A stretch of DNA of 50,078 nt from Pseudomonas baetica. GTDB lineage: Bacteria > Pseudomonadota > Gammaproteobacteria > Pseudomonadales > Pseudomonadaceae. Both the position numbers and the translations under genes were made by a program. Of the stretch, positions 29,601-36,465 are shown one piece after another. Location: the NCBI RefSeq assembly GCF_019733355.1, contig NZ_JAIHLQ010000045.1, positions 1-50,078 of the forward strand, given 5' to 3'. The notes under the pieces were generated by a model. It saw nothing but the letters and a program-made list of their open reading frames with translations, was not told the origin of the DNA and ran no database searches. The stretch's first letter is position 1; each line of letters begins with the position of its first letter.

Positions 29601-30509
29601 CACTGTAACGTAGTCGTATAAATCTGCGGTATCTACACCGGTGTTGGCAGTGCCACCGTCGTCGCTGATGCTCACCAGATTGACGTAACGATCCCCCAGT
29701 GTCGGTTGGGTGCTGGTGTTTTCATACGTCATAGTTTCCAACAGCGCTTGCATGGCTGCAGGCAGGATCCCGCTGCTCATGGTCAAGCTGACCAGGGCAG
29801 AACCGTTGTTGTCGGTCACGCTGTAGCTGACGCCATTTCCCAGGCTACCGGTTTGGCCCGACGCCAAATGAACCGCAACACCGCCGAGCGTCAGAATTTC
29901 TCTGCTGCCGTCGGCTACGCCATCAACGCTCAGACTGAAATTATTGATGTTCTGCCCGGCTTCGACTGTGCTGACCTGGACATTGCTAAACAGAACGACT
30001 GCAGCGCCTGCGCTATAAAATATCGGGTCGTTTGCGTAGTTGATGACCGTCGGCGCTTCGTTGACTTTAATGATCGTCAGACTCAGGACGTAGTCGAAAA
30101 CGTTAGTTCCGCCGCCCAGCACCAGGCTGTAAGGGCCCGCCGGGGCGATATTGCTATTACTGAAACTGGCTGTTAGGGCCCGGCTTTCAATCACCGTATT
30201 GCCATACATTGATTCCAGGTCAAACACGGATCCGCTATTAATAAGCACGTTGGAAATCGTGATCGAATAGCCACTGAGTGCGTAGCCCGTCGGAATGCTG
30301 AACGGGATGACGTCCGATGAATCACCAGCGCCGCCAGATTCGATGTGTCCGGTCCACGTGTTCGTACCCAGCTGGTTCAAGACCCATAAAGCCCGGGAGG
30401 GTTGTCCCAAGAAGTCCGTATAGGCCGTGAACGTATCCACGTCTCCGCTTGAGGACTCGTTGAAGTTGAGGAGACTGTTTAGCGTGATGTACGGGGTTGT
30501 GGAGGGCAT
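26682..30509 (-). CDS. Large repeat adhesin with C-terminal DUF4214 units, likely type I-secreted
   Basis: This 1275-residue protein has no signal peptide. A unique N-terminus (1-150) is followed by a degenerate repeat (about 150-305) and three clear repeats of about 140 residues (310-453, 454-592, 593-730), each carrying a TATLAQWQAALxSV-like motif and ending in a xVNDxP boundary. A further cadherin/VCBS-like unit (731-860) and a Pro-rich PTTPVTPVTPP linker come next. Weak beta-roll-like motifs appear at 1077-1112 (AGGGSD, GGQDND). Two DUF4214 units close it (ALYQSVLGRQADVAGFDYW; ALYTAFFGRTADAAGQAYW). The end is WDFTV, an acidic residue followed by hydrophobics as in PrtDEF-exported proteins. 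It shares DUF4214 with the 601-residue protein, suggesting the same cell-surface anchor and exporter. AAGGAA precedes the ATG. The adhesin role is inferred from architecture. Confidence 0.88.
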   Translation of the reverse strand: MPSTTPYITLNSLLNFNESSSGDVDTFTAYTDFLGQPSRALWVLNQLGTNTWTGHIESGGAGDSSDVIPFSIPTGYALSGYSITISNVLINSGSVFDLESMYGNTVIESRALTASFSNSNIAPAGPYSLVLGGGTNVFDYVLSLTIIKVNEAPTVINYANDPIFYSAGAAVVLFSNVQVSTVEAGQNINNFSLSVDGVADGSREILTLGGVAVHLASGQTGSLGNGVSYSVTDNNGSALVSLTMSSGILPAAMQALLETMTYENTSTQPTLGDRYVNLVSISDDGGTANTGVDTADLYDYVTVTVAAPANAAPVVISTGGTTAFSEGNNVTSTPVAIDNSLTLNDSDNATLAKATVSVTGNFHSGEDQLLFSNNNPSTMGNISASYSSSTGVLELTSNGATATLAQWQAALRSVTYTNSSDAPNTNNRTISFVVNDGTSESATGTKVVTVGSVNDTPIVQSSNGVTSFVEGSGKVSIDSSLTLTDLDSPTLASAEVSISGGFVASEDELVFANDSSTMGNIVASYDAAGSMTLTSPGATATLAQWQAALASVSYNNNSTTPDVQARTISFSINDGTENSAVATKAVSIGQVNDAPVITTLSSVATTFIEDGGAVVINAGLIVTDADNTTMTGAKVAIADFHAGQDLLTFVSNNASMGDISATYDASTGVLTLTSATAATLAQWHAALSSVKYENTSQAPTGAHRTINFSVNDSTIDSQAFTQTVTLTQSNDTPVITLASATQNIQKDAALTFNAANHNQISISDVDAGTSDVKVTLTATHGLLSLSGVSGLTILGGTGTDEASITVTGNLTDINAALNDLKFTPASGYTGSATVKVLVDDQGNSGGAPLNADKTLGITVSAIPTTPVTPVTPPVLVDGVETSTTPTTLPNGEAGSSVTVGLVTDSRQDDTGIANTADINLVGSGPSAPLSAKLPVGYGLTALGGAVKTAGSSGETLKAAIDAVTASTDEAHQNVNGQNFLDKLSAYAALLVQTITPVTSTTAPTQALQLIGSASSTQQTALVIDTRQMDSKGSLELNNVNFSAIVGQAQVQGNTVGQVLTGDDASQSFIVNASNSFVFAGGGSDTLQITSFAAANKTTLQGGQDNDIVQFSGDRSLYNIEQHGGFTIVSSKDDPSQQVKVINVESLSFADGAVSILTDTTQATLAALYQSVLGRQADVAGFDYWTQQAMSIGQVALSIFNSTEAGATAFNGEASHDIAALYTAFFGRTADAAGQAYWTQQVQEGHLTFDQVADSLLTSLEMTGHNKAPATWDFTV

Positions 30510-30724
30510 GAACGTTCCTTGTCTGTCCCAGGGCTGCAGGACGAGGTCAGAAGAGACGGAAGAATTTTTATTGGATGATGTCCTGAAGCCAGTATAGATG
30601 CGTCGAAATCACTTTGATATCACGGCCCACGGTGGTTAGGCCTTCTAATAATCAGAGTTTTCGGCATCGTGAAATCTGTTTTTAGCTATCTAGCTAGCTA
30701 GAAATAATTGTAATTTACAGGTAA

Positions 30725-30744
30725 CGACTACAAATTCCGGCTAT
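30725..30744 (+). repeat. Orphan iteron, left edge of plasmid module
   Basis: CGACTACAAATTCCGGCTAT matches the origin iterons at 34878-35137, four kilobases away. An inverted copy occurs at 36036-36055. Confidence 0.85.
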
Positions 30745-31014
30745 TCAGTACGTCTAGAACGGGGCCTTGCCAGAATTAGTCAGGGCTACTCGATCAGTAC
30801 GGTTTTGGCTGGACGCGAGGCATGTGCTTTCCGACTCTGAATCCCTGCAGGTTGGGCATTAACTTCCCTATCAGCAGTCGTTTTGGATTTCTGAATTTTA
30901 ACGATGAGTGGTACGAGGTTGATCAGCTGCTCAAGTAAACCGTGTGGGATCTAGTGTGGGTTTGAGAATACAGTCCGTATAAAAATCTCATATTTTGTTG
31001 GGAAAAAACGCATA

Positions 31015-31041
31015 TGTACGAGGATTTATACTCCGCGTACA
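31015..31041. promoter_or_regulatory. Inverted repeat upstream of the integrase
   Basis: TGTACG and CGTACA enclose a GATTTATAC centre, 57 bases before the integrase ATG. It is a candidate operator or recombinase arm site. Confidence 0.35.
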
Positions 31042-31097
31042 TTATAATTCGGACTTCGCCTTGCCACGGCCAACAAATTGAGGGTCCAACACCTAAA

Positions 31098-32306
31098 ATG
31101 GCCAAATTGACGCAATCCTTTCTCCGTTCAGTTGAAACCCCAGGTAGCTATCATGATGAACGGGGGCTCATTCTGCGCGTCAGCGTTAATGGCACCAAGA
31201 ATTGGATCTTGCGTTATCAGCTCAACAACCGACGTCATGATTTAGGATTGGGATCCTTCCCGACGGTTTCGTTGAAGGCTGCTCGACTGGCGGTCGACAC
31301 CTATCGACTGGACCTTTCACAGGGGATTGATCCACTAACTAAACGGGCATCGCTGCAGTACGAGCAGACGCTGATAACGCGCGCGTCAGTGACGTTTCGC
31401 CACGAAGCTGAGCGGTATATCAGTACCCATAGTCAAAGCTGGAAAAACGTTCGGCACGTACAGCAATGGTCGAACTCTCTGCGCGATCATGTGTACCCAT
31501 TACTAGGGGAAATGCCTGTAGGCAGCATCAAAACCGAGCATGTGCTGGATGTACTCATGCCGATCTGGACCAGCATTCCGGAAACAGCCTTTCGCCTGCG
31601 AAATCGTATTGAATTAGTGCTTGATGCAGCCAAAGCCAGGATGTTGCGCGAAGGAGAAAATCCAGCTCGCTGGAGAAGCCATCTCGATAAATTGTTGCCA
31701 CGTCAAAAACGCGTAAAAGTACCTTTCAGTGCCATGCCGGCAGAGCGGCTAGGTCCGTTTATTCGGCAACTGGACAGCCTGGAGAGTACAGCCGCACGTG
31801 CGTGCGAGCTTCTCATCTATACAGCTTGCCGGAGCAATGAAGTGTGCGATGCTCGCTGGTCCGAGTTCGATTTCGCGGCAGGTATATGGACGATTGATGC
31901 AGTAAGAATGAAAGCAGGAAAGGTCCACCGTGTGCCGCTGTCAGCAGGCGCCATTCAGACCTTGGAGCAACAGCAAGGCAAACATCCCATCTATGTCTTC
32001 CCCAACGCCAGACGCTCCGGCAGTTTGCCCGGGAACGCTATTCGCCGTGTCATGGATGAGCTGCAGGCCGGCGAATACGTTCCCCATGGCTTTCGCTCTA
32101 CCTTCCGCACTTGGTCTGCCGAACATACAAATTTCCCGAGAGAGATTTGTGAAATGGCGCTTGCCCACTCCTTAGAAGACAAAGTAGAAGCCGCGTATAA
32201 CCGCGGCGATCTTTTAGATAAGCGGCGGCAATTGATGAATGAATGGGCAACCATTATCAGCGTTGGCGCGATGATTAGCTTTGATCATCAGGCAACAAAA
32301 AATTGA
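31098..32306 (+). CDS. P4-type tyrosine integrase
   Basis: A 402-residue site-specific recombinase. The N-terminal arm-binding DUF4102 domain (about 1-90) contains YHDERGLILRVSVNGTKNW. The core-binding domain is at about 110-210, and the catalytic domain has all key residues: Arg in TACRSNEVCDARW, HGFRSTFRTW (His-x-x-Arg), LAHSLEDKVEAAYNRGD (His and the nucleophile Tyr). The family start MAKLTQSF fixes the ATG at 31098, although the frame is open upstream. Such enzymes usually integrate at tRNA genes, but none is visible nearby. The 3' end overlaps the convergent Tus-like gene by 32 bases. It appears intact. Confidence 0.93.
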   Translation: MAKLTQSFLRSVETPGSYHDERGLILRVSVNGTKNWILRYQLNNRRHDLGLGSFPTVSLKAARLAVDTYRLDLSQGIDPLTKRASLQYEQTLITRASVTFRHEAERYISTHSQSWKNVRHVQQWSNSLRDHVYPLLGEMPVGSIKTEHVLDVLMPIWTSIPETAFRLRNRIELVLDAAKARMLREGENPARWRSHLDKLLPRQKRVKVPFSAMPAERLGPFIRQLDSLESTAARACELLIYTACRSNEVCDARWSEFDFAAGIWTIDAVRMKAGKVHRVPLSAGAIQTLEQQQGKHPIYVFPNARRSGSLPGNAIRRVMDELQAGEYVPHGFRSTFRTWSAEHTNFPREICEMALAHSLEDKVEAAYNRGDLLDKRRQLMNEWATIISVGAMISFDHQATKN

Positions 32307-33306
32307 GATCCAGTTGTACTGTGTCAGGCGTTTCTTTAAGTATTTTTCGTTGACCGCCGGCTGAGTAGGTTGAGGATACGCTACTCGATTTGCTTACCTG
32401 CACATCTGCTTTGCGCTGGCCTACCAGGTCATCAGGGTTCAAATAGAGACTCATACGTGGGATCACTTCGATGCGCGTTTTTTTATCCGGCCTTTGGGCT
32501 TGACGCGCATACCGGTCAAAATTCCGTAGTTCGTGTACGTCGGTTGGATGATCTCCCGCTAATACAAACATGGGTAAGTTGCTATGAATCATTGCGTCGT
32601 AGCGTGAGTGTTCCGAGAAATACACCATTGCCCTCGGATGGGGAGCGACCTTTTTATATTTGATCAGGCTCGCTTGGTCAGTCAGGTTAACGATACGTCG
32701 CAATTCGGCGCCAGCCAGCGTTTGATCAACCTCAATCCCCTCTTTAATGGCCTGTTGTTTCGCAGTCTTGCCAAGTAACTCCCTGATCTTGCCAACCGCT
32801 ACCCGCTCCCCTCCTGTGGTATGGCCAGCCCATGTGAATACAATTAGCCGCGGGCAGATATCAAAAGCCTGAATATGACGCAGCAATTGCTTCATGCTCA
32901 TTTGACCACCTAACGCCTGGCGTAAGATTTTCGAACGTGCCGACGGCGCCAAATTCAACTCAACGCGCGTCTTCTCAATCTCCATCATGAGTTGATCTTT
33001 GAGCTGGTTGATCTCTCTCACCCAATGTAGAACGCTTGCGCTGAGGGCGAAGTACCCCGGTAAGCGCATGACAGTACCAGGTGCCTGACCAGGCATTCTT
33101 TCGAACATCGACATGGCTTGAAGCGCCGCATGAATCGCCGCGCTGCCTTCTAAAGCTCGAGCTTCAATATGATCGGTTGCTTTTTGTTCGGCCAATAACG
33201 GCAGCTGCCATACTTTCGACTGCACTACAAAATTTGGCCATACATTGCCGAACTCTTTGAGCGCGGCATTTAGACGACTGTGTGAATACACGATATCAAC
33301 GATCAT
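32275..33306 (-). CDS. Tus-like replication terminus-binding protein
   Basis: A 343-residue protein that I recognise as a divergent Tus. It shares the order of E. coli Tus blocks: VMRLPGYFALS (Tus VRLPGV), VREINQLKDQLMMEIEK (INKLKTTFEHIV), LIVFTWAGHT (LRFGWANKH), KVAPHPRAMVYF (KVQPIARVWY), LRNFDRYARQAQ (LLNYDADNVQHR) and the end IEVIPRMSLYLNPDD (RLIIPRLHLYVAD). Tus binds Ter DNA as a monomer and stops replication forks from one side. Its C-terminal extension of about 45 residues (KSSSVSSTYSAGG) is not in E. coli Tus. AGGGG as ribosome-binding site lies inside one arm of an inverted repeat that may be its own binding site. It is next to par and rep genes, so a plasmid fork trap or copy regulator is likely. 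Homology was judged by eye. Confidence 0.75.
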   Translation of the reverse strand: MIVDIVYSHSRLNAALKEFGNVWPNFVVQSKVWQLPLLAEQKATDHIEARALEGSAAIHAALQAMSMFERMPGQAPGTVMRLPGYFALSASVLHWVREINQLKDQLMMEIEKTRVELNLAPSARSKILRQALGGQMSMKQLLRHIQAFDICPRLIVFTWAGHTTGGERVAVGKIRELLGKTAKQQAIKEGIEVDQTLAGAELRRIVNLTDQASLIKYKKVAPHPRAMVYFSEHSRYDAMIHSNLPMFVLAGDHPTDVHELRNFDRYARQAQRPDKKTRIEVIPRMSLYLNPDDLVGQRKADVQVSKSSSVSSTYSAGGQRKILKETPDTVQLDLNFLLPDDQS

Positions 33307-33417
33307 AATACCACCCCTAAAGAGCTGTTGTTAACCAGGCCTTATCCTCCCCTTTCCTGCTCGCCAAGGAGGGATAGGGTATCCGGTCTAATTCCTTCTA
33401 GGCTAGGGTGGTATTAT
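33305..33417. promoter_or_regulatory. Paired inverted sites flanking the Tus-like promoter (candidate Ter sites)
   Basis: ATAATACCACCCCTA (33305-33319) covers the ribosome-binding site and ATG of the Tus-like gene. Its inverted copy CTAGGGTGGTATTAT lies at 33403-33417, 84 bases upstream. The right copy runs into TTGTAA, a hexamer also found in the E. coli Ter core. In E. coli, TerB overlaps the tus promoter and Tus represses itself. That these are Ter sites is inference. Confidence 0.5.
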
Positions 33418-33470
33418 TGTAAATGTTAAAAAATCACCTAGCGTCAAGCCTTGTAGATGACAATTCACAA

Positions 33471-33503
33471 AGATAGATATAACGCTATCTAGCTATCTAT
33501 TCA
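33471..33503. repeat. CTAG/GATA palindromic cluster downstream of the partition genes
   Basis: AGATAGATAT and TATCTAGCTATCTATT form overlapping inverted repeats, overlapping the last codons of the ParG-like gene. They resemble those upstream of parA at 34475-34510 and are probably part of the centromere. Confidence 0.55.
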
Positions 33504-33808
33504 AGATTATAGTGTTTCTTTAATAGCTGCTGGACGATTTCTGTTTCTGTTACTCGTTTTCCTGTCTTCGCTGATTCTTGAGCGGCTCCAAGCTTCAGAG
33601 CGCAAGCGATGTCCCAACGTAACCGAAATAATTTTTGCACCATAGGTTCTGGTTTGAGTGCTTCTATCATGTAAGACGCAGTTTCTTCGACTTCTGGTTG
33701 CTTTCGAGCAGGTGTAGATTTTGATAACGCCTTATCGGCCTCTCCACCTTCCAAAAAATCATTGGGATCTTTTCTGTAGCTTTTTATATCTGGCTTAGCC
33801 TTGATCAT
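33497..33808 (-). CDS. ParG-like ribbon-helix-helix centromere-binding protein
   Basis: This 103-residue protein has a mobile, charged N-terminus (1-55, SYRKDPNDFLEGGEADKAL) and a C-terminal ribbon-helix-helix (KLFRLRWDIACALKLGAAQE, GKRVTETEIVQQLLKKHY). This is the layout of ParG/omega-type partners of small ParA proteins: the tail stimulates the ATPase and the ribbon-helix-helix dimer binds centromere repeats and represses the operon. The start overlaps the parA stop as ATGA. Sequence identity to named ParG proteins is not evident by eye; the call rests on architecture and position. Confidence 0.78.
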   Translation of the reverse strand: MIKAKPDIKSYRKDPNDFLEGGEADKALSKSTPARKQPEVEETASYMIEALKPEPMVQKLFRLRWDIACALKLGAAQESAKTGKRVTETEIVQQLLKKHYNLE

Positions 33809-34437
33809 CCCAACACCTCAGCAAAGAAAGCATTCATTTCTTGAATTGCTGCATTGTCACGTTTGAGCTCATGAACGGTTGCGCCTTCACTGATGCAGCG
33901 ACGAAATGCCACTCGTTCACAAATCTTAGTTTTAAAAACACTAAATGATTGCTCTTCAAGGAATGTGAGCATTTCTCCCGTGTCTTTTGTTCGTGTATCG
34001 ACCCTGGAGAGCAGCATCCTCACGTCGAGCTCCGGGTTGTAATCTCGCGCTAGGTCTACGACGGTCAATAGGTCTGTCATAGCAGCAGCATCAAATGAGC
34101 TAGCGCCAACAGGTACGATTACAACTTCAGCAAGCAGCAATGCTGAACGTAAGCCCACGGAGTCTCGGCCTCCGGCATCTACAACGACATGTTCATATGC
34201 TGTTGCTAGCTGCCTGCCTTCGGAATTGATCGCTTTACCTTGGAGACAGACAGTTGTAGGACTAGGACTATATTCTGGGTTGTCTCGTCGCCATGCAGCC
34301 CAGCTGGCGGCGCTTGCTTGAGGGTCACCATCTATTAATAAGGTTTTCCCAAGTTTTGCTAGCATCGTTGCAAGGTGAACAGCTGTTGTTGTTTTCCCAA
34401 CGCCACCTTTGGTATTTACACAAGCAAATATGGTCAC
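33805..34437 (-). CDS. parA: ParA-family partition ATPase
   Basis: A 210-residue Walker-type ATPase of the short ParF/type Ib class, lacking the N-terminal DNA-binding extension of type Ia ParA. The deviant Walker A is VNTKGGVGKTTTAVHLA, Walker A' is LLIDGDPQASAASW, and Walker B is in HVVVDAGGRDS. It would form nucleoid-bound gradients that move plasmid copies. I chose GTG 34437 as start because AGGAAGAG sits seven bases upstream; the ATG at 34476 lies in the palindromic repeats without a ribosome-binding site. It is co-transcribed with the ParG-like gene. Confidence 0.93.
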   Translation of the reverse strand: MTIFACVNTKGGVGKTTTAVHLATMLAKLGKTLLIDGDPQASAASWAAWRRDNPEYSPSPTTVCLQGKAINSEGRQLATAYEHVVVDAGGRDSVGLRSALLLAEVVIVPVGASSFDAAAMTDLLTVVDLARDYNPELDVRMLLSRVDTRTKDTGEMLTFLEEQSFSVFKTKICERVAFRRCISEGATVHELKRDNAAIQEMNAFFAEVLG

Positions 34438-34474
34438 TGTGGTTCTCTTCCTGTAAGAGGTTATGTGAACATTC

Positions 34475-34510
34475 ATCTATCTAGATAGATATTAAGATAG
34501 CTAGATATAT
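34475..34510. repeat. Palindromic repeats upstream of parA (candidate centromere/operator)
   Basis: ATCTATCTAGATAGAT is a perfect 16-base palindrome (34475-34490), followed by AGATAGCTAGATATAT. In ParFG-type systems the partner binds tetramer repeats just upstream of the operon both for partition and repression. Confidence 0.6.
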
Positions 34511-34739
34511 ATTTTTTTGCTGCTTGTCAAATTGAATACGGGGTTTACAGTCACGAACAGTGAATACGGTTTTGGTTTTGTTTATAGGCACTCGCTTGGA
34601 TCTATGTTGGATAAATCAATTTTAAGGCGGCTATTAGCCATTTTCAGGCACTTCAACAGGGTGGTTAATGGACCACCAAACCATTTAGGATTGTCCCCCT
34701 CTGCCGCGGCTTAGGCGGCCCTGTGTGATCTGGCTTTTT

Positions 34740-34850
34740 CTTTTGATTTTCAATCAAGACAAAAATAATTTTTAGCTCCTTTTTTAAAATCTTTTTATCT
34801 TGTTTTTAAAGCTTGTTTTTAAAGCTTGTTTTTAGCATCGCTGGAGGCCT
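34740..34850. other. AT-rich stretch, candidate DNA unwinding element of the origin
   Basis: This T-rich region contains repeated TTTTTAAA and TTGTTTTTAAAGC blocks immediately before the iterons, as expected for the melting region of an iteron plasmid origin. From 34511 to 34739 I see no gene. Confidence 0.6.
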
Positions 34851-34877
34851 TTGTTTCCGTGGCCTGCAGCGAGTCAA

Positions 34878-34984
34878 CGACTACAGATTCTAGCTACACG
34901 ACTACAGATTCCGGCTATGCCGACTACAGATTCCGGCTGTTACGACTACAGATTCCAGCTATGTCGACTACAGATTCCGGCTGT
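34878..34984 (+). repeat. Five tandem iterons of the replication origin
   Basis: Copies of CGACTACAGATTCCGGCTAT with small changes start at 34878, 34899, 34921, 34943 and 34965, spaced 21-22 bases, that is two helical turns. Rep monomers would bind them side by side. These five read CAGATT at the centre, whereas the rep-proximal and orphan copies read CAAATT. Confidence 0.95.
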
Positions 34985-34992
34985 TATCCACA
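34984..34992 (+). promoter_or_regulatory. DnaA box
   Basis: TTATCCACA, a perfect consensus DnaA box, abuts the last tandem iteron. Confidence 0.85.
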
Positions 34993-35080
34993 GGCATTCT
35001 GCTGGAAAAGAGTTATTTCTCTCTCCTCGATGCACCTTTGGAGAGGCATAAATCAGAAATCATCCGTATCGCAAAGTTAT

Positions 35081-35137
35081 CGACTACAAATTCTGGCTAT
35101 GGCCCAAAGCCATCCAATGACTACAAATTCTGGCTAT
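35081..35137 (+). repeat. Two rep-proximal iterons
   Basis: CGACTACAAATTCTGGCTAT (35081-35100) and TGACTACAAATTCTGGCTAT (35118-35137) lie 70-126 bases before the rep ATG. A partial element, GTACTATCGACT (35172-35183), recurs inverted at 36049-36060 beside the right orphan iteron. Such sites commonly let Rep repress its own promoter. Confidence 0.85.
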
Positions 35138-35206
35138 GGGAAAACCATCACGCAGCGTGCCCTCAAGCTTGGTACTATCGACTCATAACGGCATCAGGAT
35201 TAGTCG

Positions 35207-35941
35207 ATGAGCTCCAAAGAACCGTCGTCATTGCTTGTCACAAAAGCCAATGATTTGATCAGCGCCTCCTATCGGCTGACTCTTCAAGAGCAACGTCTAT
35301 TGCTGGCTGCAATTGCCCAGGTTGATCCACGTAAGCCAATGCCTTCCAAGATCACGGTTACTGCGGCTAGCTTCTCCGAGATCTATGGCATACCAATACG
35401 TTTTGCTTACACCAATCTCAAGGAGGCTGCTGACTCCCTCTACGAGCGTGACATTCAGACCTTTGATGGCAAGAACCGAACCCGTATCCGTTGGGTGTAC
35501 AAGGCGACCTACGCAGAGGGTGAGGGTCGAGTGACCCTTAATTTCACTGTTGATGTAATTCCTTACCTATCGATGCTCAACAGCAAGCTCACTTCGTATG
35601 ACCTACGTCGCGTGGCAAATCTGAATTCCATGCACAGTTTTCGGTTGTTCGAATTGATGATGCAATTCAAGAGCACCGGCATATTGATCATTGAGGTAGA
35701 GAAGCTACGGACGTTGTTGGATTTGGGCGATAGTTACAAGCGCTTCAACAATCTTCGGCAGAGGGTGATAGCGCCGTCTATCGCCGAAATTATGACGAAA
35801 TCTGGAATCGTCATTACGTACCAAACCATCACTGAAGGTAAGGCTGTCAAAAGCCTGATTTTTCGCTTCCAAGAAGCGACTCAGCTACGGCTTTCCCTCG
35901 AGGATGGGCTGGAAGCTATTCAGGCTGAAAGCCTTGGTTAG
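35207..35941 (+). CDS. Rep_3-family plasmid replication initiator
   Basis: A 244-residue initiator with the two winged-helix domains of the Rep_3 (RepA/RepE/Pi) superfamily: KANDLISASYRLTLQEQRLL at the start, ISDLRRVANLN-like SYDLRRVANLNSMHSFRLFE in the middle, and LGDSYKRFNNLRQRVIAPSI in the second domain. Monomers bind the iterons and recruit DnaA and DnaB for theta replication, and dimers usually repress rep. AGGA precedes the ATG. The gene is intact and sits directly after a complete iteron origin, so the replicon could be functional. Confidence 0.94.
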   Translation: MSSKEPSSLLVTKANDLISASYRLTLQEQRLLLAAIAQVDPRKPMPSKITVTAASFSEIYGIPIRFAYTNLKEAADSLYERDIQTFDGKNRTRIRWVYKATYAEGEGRVTLNFTVDVIPYLSMLNSKLTSYDLRRVANLNSMHSFRLFELMMQFKSTGILIIEVEKLRTLLDLGDSYKRFNNLRQRVIAPSIAEIMTKSGIVITYQTITEGKAVKSLIFRFQEATQLRLSLEDGLEAIQAESLG

Positions 35942-35986
35942 AGAAAATGCCAGCAAAATCAAGCAATTTACTTAGCCTTGGTGTTA

Positions 35987-36055
35987 TATAGCTAGCTATA
36001 ATTGTAGTTAGCTACAAATTTTATTCTGGTTTCTAGTAGCCGGAATTTGTAGTCG
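35987..36055. repeat. Right edge of plasmid module: CTAG palindrome and inverted orphan iteron
   Basis: TATAGCTAGCTATA is a perfect 14-base palindrome (35987-36000) followed by TAATTGTA-like sequence. At 36036-36055 the iteron is present in reverse orientation (TAGCCGGAATTTGTAGTCGA). The same pair of elements occurs at 30684-30744. Confidence 0.75.
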
Positions 36056-36182
36056 ATAGTACGCAATCAGTGCAGCCCGGTTATGTGTAATGTACGAGTT
36101 TTAGGATTTTCTCGACCGGCCGGCGACGGCTTCGATCAGGATCCTAAAGCTTTTGAAGCTCAAGCTGACCACCATGACGCCG

Positions 36183-36465
36183 TCAATACTTTACCTTGAA
36201 TGTCGGCGAGTCTTCTGGTCGCGTATGGCGCCGATCGTACAATTTGGTGGTACTGATATTGCTATGTCCTAGCCAGACCTGAACCTTGACGATATCGGCT
36301 TCGTGCTCCAAGGCGCGCCTGGGCGTACTGGCCCACCAGTCTATAGAGAACGTTGGCGCTGATTCCGGCGCCGGTCGACCGACCGCGCAAAGGTCGGATC
36401 AGTGGCGCTTTGGGGGCTTCCCGGTGATGCCCCGAGGCTTCCAGGTAGGCATGGATACGCTCGGC
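36183..36465 (-). pseudogene. C-terminal piece of a tyrosine recombinase
   Basis: The minus strand reads VQVWLGHSNISTTKLYDRRH and then RPEDSPTFKVKY before a stop at 36183, the unmistakable end of a XerC-like site-specific integrase including the nucleophile tyrosine. Upstream the frame is broken. Positions 36365-36465 are about 85 percent alike by eye to 39340-39430, where the N-terminal part of such a gene ends. The catalytic arginine part is missing here. Confidence 0.8.

Larger units (their letters stand above)
30510..31097. other. Boundary region between adhesin and plasmid module
   Basis: No gene is seen. It holds the adhesin promoter side, a CTAG-rich block (AGCTATCTAGCTAGCTAGA, 30684-30702), an orphan iteron (30725-30744), and an inverted repeat TGTACG/CGTACA at 31015-31041 shortly before the integrase start. 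TAGCTAGCTA followed by TAATTGTA occurs here and again at 35990-36006, marking both edges of the integrase-to-rep module. Confidence 0.6.

Noticed and set aside
30745..31013. tRNA gene as integration target next to the P4-type integrase
   Set aside because: No cloverleaf, T-loop GGTTCGAAT-like motif or CCA end is visible on either strand.
34826..35188. Open frames through the iteron region
   Set aside because: The apparent protein is a translation of the tandem iterons (repeated TTDSGY) and the DnaA box. This is origin DNA.
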